From the NCBI GenBank assembly GCA_031292015.1, contig JARLHY010000127.1:7022-71021 (forward strand): a stretch of 64,000 nucleotides of DNA. The letters are read 5' to 3'. Under the pieces are notes generated by a model. That model was not told the origin of the DNA. It saw only the letters and a program-made list of their open reading frames with translations, and did not search any database. The translations under genes and the position numbers were made by a program. Numbering within the stretch: the stretch's first letter is position 1; every line of letters starts with the position of its first letter. Of this stretch, positions 1-8,380 are shown one piece after another. Source of the DNA: Negativicutes bacterium. Its GTDB lineage: Bacteria > Bacillota_C > Negativicutes > Sporomusales_B > JARLHX01.

Positions 1-23
1 TCAATCCCCACTGCTCTTCCCAT
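1..23 (-). CDS. 5' end of a probable Hsp70/DnaK-like gene (partial)
   Basis: Only eight codons are inside the window, reading MGRAVGID on the minus strand. An excellent ribosome site (AAGGAGG, positions 34-40) lies ten bases before the ATG, so a gene start here is well supported. The peptide resembles the first strand of the Hsp70/DnaK ATPase domain (family pattern GIDLGTT), but eight residues are too few to exclude another actin-fold protein such as MreB or a sugar kinase. The gene runs out of the window to the left. Confidence 0.45.
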
Positions 24-487
24 TGTCTTTAGCCTCCTTGTTAATTAGGATTGATGCCTACAATCGAACACCGACCGTAGTCTGATTTTCGCAATTCCGG
101 CAGCGCGCGGCCGCCGTTTGTTTCCGCCGTCATCCCTGGGCGGGCCAGCGGTCAGCAGTAATTACTTACGCAATAACCGGGCCAATCTTGTACTGACAGC
201 CGAAACCCCTTCATTCTGCTGAAACAAGCCGTGAACTGCCGCCTGTCCTTTTTCCCGGTGCTGATCCTTTTTGTTATACCAAAAGGATCACTGTGTATTG
301 TTCCGGTTCATGTCCTTCGTGTTATCGGCATATCGAGATGAAGAAAATAAGAACCGCAGATTATTATATTTCCCAACGAAGTAATCATTTTACATATAAA
401 GGCAGGATATTACAATTTACTTCCGAAGAAGTTTTAGTATGAAAGCATTGTCTGCAGGGAATATTTTCGGAAAGGAAAAACACCGCG
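24..487. other. Intergenic region with an inverted repeat
   Basis: This 464-base divergent spacer lies between the left-edge gene and the thioesterase gene. I see no open frame worth calling. It holds one clear inverted repeat: TGATCCTTTT at 262-271 and its exact complement AAAAGGATCA at 281-290, with a 9-base loop. No run of T follows on either strand, so it looks more like an operator or a processed hairpin than a terminator. Promoters for both flanking genes must lie here, but I could not assign them with confidence. Confidence 0.4.
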
Positions 488-892
488 ATGAAAAAGCATG
501 ATGAAACCCAGCAGTGTTTTGCTTGCGGCAAGCAAAATCCGATTGGGTTACAATTATCGTTCCATGAAGAAAACGACAAGTACCTGGCGACGTTTACCCC
601 GAAGGCGGAATATCAAAGCTATGACGGAATACTGCACGGCGGAATCATCAGTGCGCTGCTTGATGAGGTCATGACCAGATATCCCTTTTACAAGTACGGC
701 CTGAATACCATCACCGCCCGCCTGGAGATCAGGTTTCGCCGTCCGACACCCCTCGGCATCCCTTTAACCCTGACCGGCTGGATCGTGAAGGTCAGAGGAA
801 AATTAGTCGACCTGGCCGGCACAGTTTCGCTGCCGGACGGAACCGTCACGGCCGAAGGCTGGGCCAGAGTCATCGATGCCGGCGTAACCTGA
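488..892 (+). CDS. PaaI-family hotdog-fold thioesterase
   Basis: A 134-residue single-domain protein of the PaaI/YbgC hotdog superfamily, which hydrolyses acyl-CoA thioesters in the cytoplasm. The N-terminal CFACGKQNPIGLQL segment (about residues 10-23) is typical of a PaaI-like subgroup. The central helix region LHGGIISALLDEVM (about 49-62) is the hotdog active-site helix with its HGG and the acidic residue. Length is normal for the family. The start is supported by an AAAGGA element about 10 bases upstream. It is alone on the plus strand and faces a minus-strand gene across a terminator at 961-997. The substrate cannot be read from sequence. Confidence 0.82.
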   Translation: MKKHDETQQCFACGKQNPIGLQLSFHEENDKYLATFTPKAEYQSYDGILHGGIISALLDEVMTRYPFYKYGLNTITARLEIRFRRPTPLGIPLTLTGWIVKVRGKLVDLAGTVSLPDGTVTAEGWARVIDAGVT

Positions 893-960
893 TCTGGCCT
901 CATCGGCCTTCGCGGGGGGTACTTCTGAAGAAAACTCGGTGCCGCCATCATCGCATAAAC

Positions 961-997
961 AAAGACCTCTTTCTTCAGCAAAAAGAAAGAGGTCTTT
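961..997. terminator. Rho-independent terminator between convergent genes
   Basis: A perfect 13-base-pair stem (AAAGACCTCTTTC at 961-973 with its complement at 985-997) and an 11-base loop. It is symmetric enough to serve both the thioesterase gene (plus) and the small gene ending at 1037 (minus). Confidence 0.75.
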
Positions 998-1036
998 TCG
1001 TTACGTGCGGCTTGTAGATTCACCGGCACATGTACC

Positions 1037-1438
1037 TTAAAAGATGGGCTTGATTGAATAACACGGCGGGGGCAGCTCTGCAACCAGATCGTAAATCGAG
1101 GGCAGCCCGTCATGGGAATGCTCTACAAGCTGTTCGTTGGCAAAGAGATACACCTTGGCTATGTCCCGTATTTTAGCCTGCCGGAAGAAATCGACCACCG
1201 ACAGTCCAATCTCCCTGTTCTGGTCCGATATTTCCGCTTCCGCCACAAGGAACCCCCTGTTCAGAGAATCCATCACGTCGCTGGAAGCGCCATCCATCCT
1301 GAGGCCACGCAAAAAAAGGGGGTAAAAATCGATCTGGTTCGCCTGGTCGGGCTCGAATATTTCTACCAGCAGGAAAAGCTTGTTCCGCGACAGCGGTGTT
1401 GCAAGTTCAGCGAACGATTTTGCGAGATAGTTTAACAT
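1037..1438 (-). CDS. Small hypothetical protein
   Basis: A 133-residue soluble protein that I do not recognise. It has no signal peptide or membrane segment. The start is good: GAGGAAG lies just upstream of the ATG at 1438. Composition is protein-like, with alternating hydrophobic and acidic stretches (MLNYLAKSFAEL, then LFLLVEIFEPD), unlike the basic, cysteine-rich frame on the opposite strand, which I rejected. It contains only one cysteine, near the C-terminus (PPPCYS). It is followed by the shared terminator at 961-997. The neighbours give no functional clue. Confidence 0.6.
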   Translation of the reverse strand: MLNYLAKSFAELATPLSRNKLFLLVEIFEPDQANQIDFYPLFLRGLRMDGASSDVMDSLNRGFLVAEAEISDQNREIGLSVVDFFRQAKIRDIAKVYLFANEQLVEHSHDGLPSIYDLVAELPPPCYSIKPIF

Positions 1439-1692
1439 CCGTCTTCCTCACGGCTCCAAGGCCAAAATATTACCTAACACGTCTCTTATCCGGAAACCTG
1501 ACTGCTGAGCACCGTCAATTTACATCACCTTCCCAGCAATATTGTCTCACCAGTTGGCCGCAGGTATTACAGCCGGGGCAAGGAAAAGCCTCCCAGAGCG
1601 CGGATGTTGTCGGGCGACAGCAAAAAAACAACAGTCCTGCAGCAGCAGTCACTTTGCCGGCGCAGGACAATTACCGGCCGCGAAATCAGGCC

Positions 1693-2925
1693 TCACCCGT
1701 CAAATCTTCCTGAATTCAAGAACCGATGGATCAAAAGCGCTATTTTCAGTTCCACGGCATCCTTAAAGCACTCCACCGGCCGGTACCCGGTGTCCTTATA
1801 AAGCTTATGAAGGCGAAACAACACCGTGTTACGGTGAACAAACAGCTTCTTGGCCGCCTGGGTGGGATTCAGCGAATTATCGAACAGCACTTCCAGCGTA
1901 TAAATAAGCTCCGCTTCCGACCGGCCAAGTTTGAGCAGCGGAAAGACATTATCGGCGTATTGACGCAGCATCGCCGGGGGTATCAGGGAAAGCAGGTTCT
2001 CCAGTTTCAATTCCTCAAACCAGTACGCTTTTCCCGGTCCGTCCAGACATTGCCCGATCTTGATCGCGTTTCTGCCCTCCTGGAACGAACGGCAATATTC
2101 CTTGAAATCCTTGTAGCGCGAACCGATCCCCACCGTGATGGTCAGGTCGGTCTGCTTCATGATCTCATTTTTCAGCAATTCAATGGCCTGATCGGCTTTG
2201 CGCCGCCAGCGGGTCTCATCGACCGCGCCATCACCGGACTGCAAAACCGCAAATTCATCACCGCCGACGAAAATTGCGATTCCGCCCTCGTCGGGCATCA
2301 CTATTTTTTTTATGCAGGAGAACACCTTATCCTTTACCTCCTGCAGGGCAAGCTCAGCCCGGATACCGGATTGGGACGCGAACTTCTTTTCCACCACCTC
2401 GCTGAATCTGTCGATATTAATGACGATGGCGTAACGGGAAACTCCCAAATCATAACCCAGGATACCGGCTCTATTTAAAAACAAATCCTCATGATCACCG
2501 ATGTTGCCTGTCAGCAGATCATTCAGAAAGCTCTCATTCGCTCTTTTTTCCAGGTCCAGCTGTCTTTTTAGGACAAGCTGTTCCAGCATCAGCTCAACCA
2601 TCACTTTTACCAGCCCGACACTGGACCTGATCTCTTCCGGATGGCCGCTGACGCCTACAACCCCTATTGTCTTGCCGCCGAAAGCGATCGGCAGATTGAC
2701 GCCGGGACGGACAACACCTTTGAGAACTCCCACCTGTTCAGGCAAAACTTCTATCGGGGTTCCGTATTTAATGACAGAATCGGCTCCCTCATGAAAAACG
2801 CCGATCAGCCCGGGGTCGCCGCTGGCAATAATGATGGCGTCAGAATTCATGATATTGACGTTCTTTTTGATGATTCCGATCGCCTTATCAACAAGCGGCT
2901 GGGCCAATTCATGGTCTAACAGCAT
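1693..2925 (-). CDS. CdaR-type transcriptional regulator
   Basis: A 410-residue regulator of the CdaR/PucR class. The N-terminal about 135 residues match the sugar-diacid recognition domain (start AQPLVDKAIGIIKKNVNIM, then NSDAIIIASGDP and IGVVGVSGHPEEIR). A degenerate GGDEF-like middle region follows (about 150-290, with FVGGDEFAVL). The C-terminus is the PucR-type helix-turn-helix (about 345-400, LFVHRNTVLFRLHKL). Members sense small carboxylates such as glycerate or glucarate and usually activate uptake and catabolism genes. Start ATG has GAGG eight bases upstream. It lies directly downstream of the corrinoid methyltransferase operon on the same strand, separated by a terminator, so it may control that operon; this is inference. 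Confidence 0.88.
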   Translation of the reverse strand: MLLDHELAQPLVDKAIGIIKKNVNIMNSDAIIIASGDPGLIGVFHEGADSVIKYGTPIEVLPEQVGVLKGVVRPGVNLPIAFGGKTIGVVGVSGHPEEIRSSVGLVKVMVELMLEQLVLKRQLDLEKRANESFLNDLLTGNIGDHEDLFLNRAGILGYDLGVSRYAIVINIDRFSEVVEKKFASQSGIRAELALQEVKDKVFSCIKKIVMPDEGGIAIFVGGDEFAVLQSGDGAVDETRWRRKADQAIELLKNEIMKQTDLTITVGIGSRYKDFKEYCRSFQEGRNAIKIGQCLDGPGKAYWFEELKLENLLSLIPPAMLRQYADNVFPLLKLGRSEAELIYTLEVLFDNSLNPTQAAKKLFVHRNTVLFRLHKLYKDTGYRPVECFKDAVELKIALLIHRFLNSGRFDG

Positions 2926-3010
2926 CGTTCATACCTCGCGCTCTGGCATTCATCCATCTTAACTATAACCGATGCCGCAGCAAAATACCACAGCCGAAAA
3001 AGAACCAAAA

Positions 3011-3049
3011 CAGCCTGCCGGAACGACCCATGGCCTTGCCGGCAGACTG
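3011..3049 (-). terminator. Terminator of the methyltransferase operon
   Basis: On the minus strand CAGTCTGCCGG pairs with CCGGCAGGCTG (one mismatch) and is followed by TTTTGGTTCTTTTT. It sits 38 bases beyond the stop of the MtaA-like gene and before the CdaR gene. Confidence 0.65.
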
Positions 3050-3086
3050 CATCAGGAAGTGAGAATTGCCGTGTGAAATGCCGGGT

Positions 3087-4112
3087 TTAGCGGGCGAATT
3101 CCCTGGCCACCTGAACGATGGTCTGGAGATTCTCCACCGAAGTGGTCAGCGGAATGGCACATTCCGGCGCCGCGATCTCAACTCCCGCCGCCAGCGCATA
3201 GCGTGTCTCCCGGGCGACGTCATCGACGCTGCCGGAGAGCAGGGTGACAGGATTATTGACATTGCCGACAAGGGACATTTTAGCGCCTGCCAACTCTTTT
3301 GCGACCCGGGCGTCGACTTTCGAATCGAAATGAAAGGCGTCGAACCCGGCCTGGGCAATGTGGGGCAGCATTTTGGCAGTATTGCCGCAGATGTGCAGGA
3401 TGGTGGGTGCGCCGAGCTCCCTTGTCACCTGCCGATGGATCGGCAGCAAAAAGTCGCGGTAGCAATCCGGGCTGACAAGATCCCCGGTGGCATGATCGCC
3501 CCACAGGATGGCATCTGCGCCGGCGATGATCTGGGCTTTGCCTGAGGCCATTGAGACCGGCAGCAGCCGCTTCAGATACTCGCTCACCTTGTCAGGGCTC
3601 AAAATGGTGTCCATCAGAAAGGGTTCGGTTCCCACAAGGTGATAGGCCAGCGACCATGGGCCGTAAACCTTGCCGATGATCGCAACCCTGTCGCCGTACT
3701 CCCGGCGCAAGAGGCGGATCGCTTCGATAACCGTGCTCATGGCCGGATGGTCCAAAAAATCGCGGCTAAAGGTGATCTGACCGGGGTCGGTGATCGGGTG
3801 CGAAGTATGGGCAGGCCAACTGTCCGGCCCACCCCAGGTAACCGGTATGTCCAGCGCCGCCGATTCGGTCACCGCCGAGAACACCGGCATGATGGTATCA
3901 TAGCCCAGCACCTCGAAGCTTGTGGCCGCCAAACGGGCCATCTGTTCGAAGTCGAGATGCACGTCCGGGAAAAAGCAGCCCGACCGGGCCATCAGGTCTT
4001 TGGTCACAACCGAGGTCGGGCAGGCGACCGAAGGCCGGTCCACCCGCCCGCCGAACAAGCCGGACAAAAATCGTCTTTTCGGGGTCATCCATTCTGTTGG
4101 CTGTTTCATCAT
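3087..4112 (-). CDS. MtaA-like methylcobamide methyltransferase (UroD fold)
   Basis: A 341-residue protein of the MtaA/MtbA branch of the uroporphyrinogen decarboxylase superfamily. Such enzymes move a methyl group from a methylated corrinoid protein to a thiol or, in acetogens, probably to tetrahydrofolate. The zinc site is intact: H240-x-C242 (HICGNT) and C318 (APECAIP) match the H-x-C...C ligand set of MtaA. The conserved GGPDSWP (94-100) and DHATGDLVS (206-214) segments are present. It is the last gene of the operon, 24 bases after the corrinoid protein gene. Start ATG-ATG has GGAG upstream. The acceptor cannot be settled from sequence; tetrahydrofolate is my inference because the window encodes FolD and formate-THF ligase. 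Confidence 0.85.
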   Translation of the reverse strand: MMKQPTEWMTPKRRFLSGLFGGRVDRPSVACPTSVVTKDLMARSGCFFPDVHLDFEQMARLAATSFEVLGYDTIMPVFSAVTESAALDIPVTWGGPDSWPAHTSHPITDPGQITFSRDFLDHPAMSTVIEAIRLLRREYGDRVAIIGKVYGPWSLAYHLVGTEPFLMDTILSPDKVSEYLKRLLPVSMASGKAQIIAGADAILWGDHATGDLVSPDCYRDFLLPIHRQVTRELGAPTILHICGNTAKMLPHIAQAGFDAFHFDSKVDARVAKELAGAKMSLVGNVNNPVTLLSGSVDDVARETRYALAAGVEIAAPECAIPLTTSVENLQTIVQVAREFAR

Positions 4113-4136
4113 CTCGTCACTCCAACCTGTTGTCTC

Positions 4137-4769
4137 TCACGCTAACAGTTGCCGCATGATGTCGATCGCCTCGCCGGCGTCGGGAACATAGCGGTCAGCC
4201 CCGATTTGTTTGGCAAACTGGGGCGTGACAGGGGCTCCCCCGACGATTACCTTCACCTGCTGACGCAGCCCCGCCGCTTCCAGCGCCGCCACCGAGTCGG
4301 TCATAAACTTCATGGTTGTCGTGAGCAGCGCCGCCATTCCCAGAACATCGGGTTGATGCTCGCGGACTGCAGCGACAAACTGCTCCGGTTTAACGTCAAT
4401 GCCGAGATCGATCACCTCGTAGCCAGAGCCCTGGAGCATCATGATCACCAGGTTTTTCCCGATGTCATGCAGATCGCCCTGGACCGTGCCGATAACAACC
4501 CTGCCCAGATATTTGCGCTGAGTGGTCTTGACCACCGGCTCCAACACCGCCAGGCCGAGCTTCATCGCCCGGGCGGCCACCAGCATCTCCGGCACAAATA
4601 TTTCCCCCTGGGAAAAACGCTCACCCACCACCGCCATCGCGGCAATGAATCCGTTGTTGATCAATTCATCCAGGCTGATACCGTCATCCAGGGCTTGCCT
4701 GGCCAATTCCTGGACCTTGTCGCCCTTACCGGCGATTGTGGCTTCCTTGATCCCTTCCACCAATGTCAT
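4137..4769 (-). CDS. Methyltransferase cognate corrinoid protein
   Basis: A 210-residue B12-binding protein that carries the methyl group between two methyltransferases (MtaC/MtvC/MttC type). Residues 1-85 form the helical cap domain; residues 90-210 form the Rossmann cobalamin domain with the base-off signature D99-L-H101-D-I-G104, in which H101 is the lower cobalt ligand, followed by the GG-APVT loop (177-182). Length is standard for the family. It lies 24 bases before the MtaA-like gene and 16 bases after the MFS gene. No reductive activator (RACo/RamA) gene is in the window, so that function must be encoded elsewhere. Confidence 0.93.
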   Translation of the reverse strand: MTLVEGIKEATIAGKGDKVQELARQALDDGISLDELINNGFIAAMAVVGERFSQGEIFVPEMLVAARAMKLGLAVLEPVVKTTQRKYLGRVVIGTVQGDLHDIGKNLVIMMLQGSGYEVIDLGIDVKPEQFVAAVREHQPDVLGMAALLTTTMKFMTDSVAALEAAGLRQQVKVIVGGAPVTPQFAKQIGADRYVPDAGEAIDIMRQLLA

Positions 4770-4785
4770 GTTTCCGCTGCTCCTT

Positions 4786-6129
4786 TCAGGCCCTTACATC
4801 ACTTTTGGAACTGTCGACCTGACGGTCTTTTACGAGACTTGATGCTAGCAACCCGGCGCACGCGCAGCCGGCGATGAAGACCCAGGCATAGGTGTAATCG
4901 GCTCCGCCGGGGGTGACGCGGATCAGGCGGCTCATAATGAGCGGCGCGAAAGCTCCGCCGATGTAGGCGAACATCTGCATGAATCCCATCGCTTTTCCGT
5001 AGACTTCGGGTGAAAAAACGTCAGCCGGCCAGGCCAGGAACGGACCCCAGGCCATGTTGGCAAAAAAGCCGGCGCCGGCAAGCACCATCAGCAGTGAGAG
5101 ATGGCTGACCCCCGGCTGGAGCTGAGACAGAATAACAATGAACGGGATGGTTCCAAAAAAGGAAAGCATAATCATCGGCCTTCTCCTGGACTGCAGATAC
5201 CGGTCGCTGATCCGGGAACTCAGAAAAGCCCCCAGCACACCGGCGGCAAAATACACCGAAGACCAAAAGCCCATGCCGACAAGACTAAACTTGAAGTTTT
5301 GCAGCAGATACGTCGGCGACCAGGCGAGAACGCCCCAGAATGTCATCTGGCAGGCGATATCCACGCAAGTGACGGCCACGAAACCGGGGTGGGTCAAGAT
5401 CTGCCGCATGGGAATCTGGGCCTTCTTGATGGTCTGCTCGGAAACCTTGCGGTTGTCGATCTCGTCCGCGGTCATAGCGCCGGTGGCCAGCTCATCCTGA
5501 TAGCTTTCGCTGATTTCGGCGGAGGAAAGTCCCGCCTTTTGCTCGGGCCGGTCTTTGATCAGCCAGATGACCAATATCAGCGGAATCAGCCCGATGGCTC
5601 CAACCACCAGGAAGACGGGACGCCAGCTCCCCAGCGACGTCGCCAGCTGGGTGGCGACGATCGCGGCCCAGGCGGGAGTGAGGATCCAGGCCCAGGACAG
5701 ACTGCTTTGCGCCTGGGCCCTCTCGCTGGGCGGAAACCACCGCGACAGCAGCCTGGCGCTTGGTACAAACTCGGTTCCGACCAAGATGCCGAACAGGGCG
5801 CTTCGGATGTACCATTCGGTAACTGTCTGCATGTAGGCCATCCAAAAGGTCAGTATGCTCCAGCTGATAATGGAAAACACCAGCACCTTTTTTGAGCCAT
5901 ACTTGTCGCACAAAAGTCCTGAGACAAATTGCGCAGGTCCATAAAAAACCATCATCAGAAAAATACCATTGCCAACATCGGCGTAGTTAAGGTGAATATC
6001 CGGCATGATTGCGGGTATGAGAGCAGTTGTCTTGATTCGATCCAGATACTGGATGGTATAAGCAAAAAACAGAACGGCTGCTACCAGATAACGATATCGC
6101 CACCAACCTTGGCTTCTGCCGTTTTCCAT
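4786..6129 (-). CDS. MFS transporter, anion:cation symporter (ACS) type
   Basis: A 12-helix major facilitator with the ACS-family opening (AVLFFAYTIQYLDRIKTTAL), which usually imports organic anions such as sugar acids or aromatic carboxylates with protons. I start it at the ATG at 6129 because AGAGGGG lies six bases upstream; a GTG at 6162 would add eleven residues without a better site. It lies inside the methyltransferase operon between the upstream UroD-type protein and the corrinoid protein, so it probably imports the methylated substrate. A methoxylated aromatic acid or a betaine-like compound would fit; neither is proven. Confidence 0.88.
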   Translation of the reverse strand: MENGRSQGWWRYRYLVAAVLFFAYTIQYLDRIKTTALIPAIMPDIHLNYADVGNGIFLMMVFYGPAQFVSGLLCDKYGSKKVLVFSIISWSILTFWMAYMQTVTEWYIRSALFGILVGTEFVPSARLLSRWFPPSERAQAQSSLSWAWILTPAWAAIVATQLATSLGSWRPVFLVVGAIGLIPLILVIWLIKDRPEQKAGLSSAEISESYQDELATGAMTADEIDNRKVSEQTIKKAQIPMRQILTHPGFVAVTCVDIACQMTFWGVLAWSPTYLLQNFKFSLVGMGFWSSVYFAAGVLGAFLSSRISDRYLQSRRRPMIMLSFFGTIPFIVILSQLQPGVSHLSLLMVLAGAGFFANMAWGPFLAWPADVFSPEVYGKAMGFMQMFAYIGGAFAPLIMSRLIRVTPGGADYTYAWVFIAGCACAGLLASSLVKDRQVDSSKSDVRA

Positions 6130-6225
6130 GCTCGACCCCTCTTTCTTTACCATTTTGCTCACCAGGCACGCGCATTAAGTCGATTCCGTGACCTACCTCC
6201 CATCTGCCACCGCTGTTTTCAACCT

Positions 6226-7275
6226 CTAGAATTCGGTTTCAGCGGCAACCTTAAGTAACAGCTTCATTCTTTCCAGGGTTGTCTCGGGAGCCATGCCGCC
6301 GGCCGTCGAGAGCAGGAACCTGCCGCCCGGCCCTGCGCTTTTGATCATCTGCCGGCATTTTTCGATGAATTCCGGTTCGGATGCTTCCAGCATATCCTGC
6401 ACCGGGTGAACATTCCCCATCACACACTTATCCAGGCCGTCCCTGGTCTGAACCAGATCGTGTTTCGGCCCGATATGGACAACGTTGGCGCCGATATCGC
6501 GAATGACCGACGTGAGATGGGGGTAGTTGTTCTCGTTGTGGTAAACCCTTATTTCAGCGCTGTTGACATGCTCGAAGAGCTCCTTCAAATAAGGGTGGAC
6601 GAATTCCTGGTACATGGACGCGGACAGCATTCCAGGGAAGTGATCCCAGACAATGGCCCGTTTCAGCGGGCCGACGATCTCCAACTGGGCGTCGATGTAA
6701 GCTTTCAGGAAATCTGTCACCTTGCGGGCCAGCACATGAACCAATTCCGGGGTGTCCACCATCGCGTAGCTGTACTTGTCGTAGCCGACCATCAGAGCCG
6801 ATATTTCTCCCGGGCCGCCGCAAAAGACGTGTCCATCGAGATAACCCATCTTTTCCTGCCAGTAAGACGGCAGATTCTTCTTAAAATACTTCAGATAGTC
6901 GAGCACCGTCGCGGTGTAATCCGCCCGCCGCGGGTCGGGCGGTACGAAGGCCTGGGCCTCCGTGATATCGTCGAAAGCCGTTTTTCGCACATGGGGCGGG
7001 GTATAGTCCAGAAACTCCAGCTGGCAGCCCATCGCTCCCAGTTCCGGCACAAGGCCCATATCCGGCCATATCCCCGGCACGGTGAAGGTATCGGGAAAGT
7101 TCTCATGAAACAGCAGTTGGGCGGAGAGCATTGTTTCCGGGCTGGCATAGTACTTGTCATCAGGTATCTTGGCAAACGGAGCATAGGTTTGCCCGATTGT
7201 CCAGAGGCAAACCGGAACCCTTGCGTCGATACGCCGACCCTCAATCGCAGCCAAAATTTCGCGGTAGGAATCCAT
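6226..7275 (-). CDS. UroD-family protein, candidate substrate:corrinoid methyltransferase
   Basis: A 349-residue UroD-fold protein that heads the operon. It differs from the MtaA-like protein at the metal site: the HxC motif is replaced by H246-N-E248 (VYHNEN) and there is no cysteine at the distal position (STAGGMAPET). This suggests it does not methylate a thiol but may be the enzyme that demethylates the substrate, as UroD-fold MtvB-type proteins do in acetogens. I moved the start from 7326 to the ATG at 7275, which has AAAGGA nine bases upstream. Actual uroporphyrinogen decarboxylase is unlikely, given the corrinoid context. The substrate is unknown. Confidence 0.78.
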   Translation of the reverse strand: MDSYREILAAIEGRRIDARVPVCLWTIGQTYAPFAKIPDDKYYASPETMLSAQLLFHENFPDTFTVPGIWPDMGLVPELGAMGCQLEFLDYTPPHVRKTAFDDITEAQAFVPPDPRRADYTATVLDYLKYFKKNLPSYWQEKMGYLDGHVFCGGPGEISALMVGYDKYSYAMVDTPELVHVLARKVTDFLKAYIDAQLEIVGPLKRAIVWDHFPGMLSASMYQEFVHPYLKELFEHVNSAEIRVYHNENNYPHLTSVIRDIGANVVHIGPKHDLVQTRDGLDKCVMGNVHPVQDMLEASEPEFIEKCRQMIKSAGPGGRFLLSTAGGMAPETTLERMKLLLKVAAETEF

Positions 7276-7543
7276 AAGACCACGTCCTTTCCAAAATTGA
7301 CACCAGATAGGTGCCTTGCGAGACATTGTATATTGTCATAATTGGTAGACTTTTTCGAATATTTTCTTGCTTCAGCTATATTCTTCGATTCAGCGGATTT
7401 ACCCTTGCATTTTTTATACAAACTTTACAGGTAAAGACCTCCTGTTTTTGTGAGAAATGCCAATATGGGGGGCGTGCAAGCCTCTGAACAGAGGGGGGAC
7501 TGCTCTTCAGTGCCTTCCTAACGACTAGCTCCGGAAAAAACTT
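7276..7543. other. Leader/promoter region of the methyltransferase operon
   Basis: AT-rich spacer upstream of the operon, with a small CCTCTG...CAGAGG hairpin near 7482-7495. I looked for a cobalamin riboswitch, because the operon uses a corrinoid, and did not find the conserved B12-box pattern. No gene is called here. Confidence 0.35.
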
Positions 7544-7580
7544 ATGGCCTCAATCCCGGTCTTAAAGGGATTGAGGCCAT
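7544..7580. terminator. Bidirectional terminator
   Basis: A perfect 14-base-pair stem (ATGGCCTCAATCCC at 7544-7557, complement at 7567-7580). T-runs follow on both strands (TTTTT on plus, AAGTTTTTT on minus). It ends the PadR gene that stops at 7657. Confidence 0.8.
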
Positions 7581-7656
7581 TTTTCGCAGTCGGTCGTTCA
7601 CGCCGACGTATTTTCTCAGGCAATCATTGCTCCGGTTACCGGCTCGCCGAAAATGT

Positions 7657-8199
7657 TTATTTCATTAAGTCCTCTATGAAATGATCCATGAATTCGATTT
7701 CGTTTTTGATCAGTATCAGCGGGTGCCAGTATAGGGCCTGCAGATTGACCGGCAATTTGTTTTCGCCCAGCGACTCCAGTTTGCGGTTGATCCCGTCGGC
7801 CACCTCGGCCAGAAAGCTCTTTCGCCTGGTAAGAGCCGTCACGACTTCCTCCCTGGTCACGAAGGGAATCGCGGCCAGCGCCAGGTCGAAGCGAAAATCC
7901 CGTTCCCTTGTTGCCGACAGCGCAGCTATCGTCTCTTGCTGCAAAACGTCTTTGCCGGTACTCGTTATTTCGAATTTCCGCGGCACAGGGCCCCGTCCCT
8001 GCTTTTCCAAATCGATGTGAGACGTTACCAGTTTCTTTCCGCTCAATTTGTTCAGGCCGACATAAATGGACGTGGTCCCGATATCGGCCCACTCCTTATA
8101 CCCTCTCGCCTTTATCATCTGGTTAATTTCATAACCGGAAACCATCGGCCGGTCGCATATAAATTGTAGGAGGATAAATTCAACATTAGAAAGTTCCAT
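7657..8199 (-). CDS. PadR-family transcriptional regulator
   Basis: A 180-residue PadR protein: winged helix-turn-helix (about residues 1-80, with SGYEINQMIKARGYKEWADI and SIYVGLNKLSGKKLV) and a C-terminal helical dimer domain. Start at the ATG at 8199 rather than 8220: AGAGGGG lies upstream, and MELSNVEFILLQ aligns with the starts of the two other PadR genes in the window. It closely resembles the PadR at 26055-26606 (shared GYKEWADIGT-SIYV and RERD-RFDLALAAI). It is transcribed alone from a promoter overlapped by an inverted repeat at 8251-8280, which suggests autorepression. Confidence 0.9.
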   Translation of the reverse strand: MELSNVEFILLQFICDRPMVSGYEINQMIKARGYKEWADIGTTSIYVGLNKLSGKKLVTSHIDLEKQGRGPVPRKFEITSTGKDVLQQETIAALSATRERDFRFDLALAAIPFVTREEVVTALTRRKSFLAEVADGINRKLESLGENKLPVNLQALYWHPLILIKNEIEFMDHFIEDLMK

Positions 8200-8250
8200 A
8201 TATGTCCCCTCTTTAAACAATTAATAAATAGTTAACATTCTAATCACACT

Positions 8251-8280
8251 ATATAATATTACACCCAAGTTATATTATAT
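8251..8280 (-). promoter_or_regulatory. Promoter with overlapping PadR-type operator
   Basis: ATATAATATTAC (8251-8262) and GTTATATTATAT (8269-8280) form an inverted repeat with 11 of 12 positions matching. On the minus strand TTGCAT, 17 bases, then TAATAT gives a plausible -35/-10 pair lying across the repeat, upstream of the PadR start at 8199. The exact 12-mer ATATAATATTAC recurs in the palindrome in front of the third PadR gene. Confidence 0.6.
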
Positions 8281-8285
8281 GCAAG

Positions 8286-8320
8286 AAAAAATTGCTGGCG
8301 CAGCCCGCCTGGCAATTTTT
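8286..8320. terminator. Terminator after the second PadR gene
   Basis: AAAAATTGCTGGCG pairs with CGCCTGGCAATTTTT around a short loop and has U-rich ends on both strands. It follows the PadR gene ending at 8381, so the next PadR gene needs its own promoter. Confidence 0.7.
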
Positions 8321-8380
8321 TTTGTTTCTCCCATTCATTTTCGCCCGCCTGCCGCCCGGCGTATCGCCTTGTAACCACAA

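Noticed and set aside
1112..1435. 107-codon plus-strand frame opposite the small hypothetical gene
   Set aside because: No ribosome site and a basic, cysteine- and histidine-rich composition; the minus-strand frame has a good site and normal composition.
7276..7543. Cobalamin riboswitch before the corrinoid operon
   Set aside because: I could not find the conserved B12-box or the expected stem pattern; only a small hairpin is visible.
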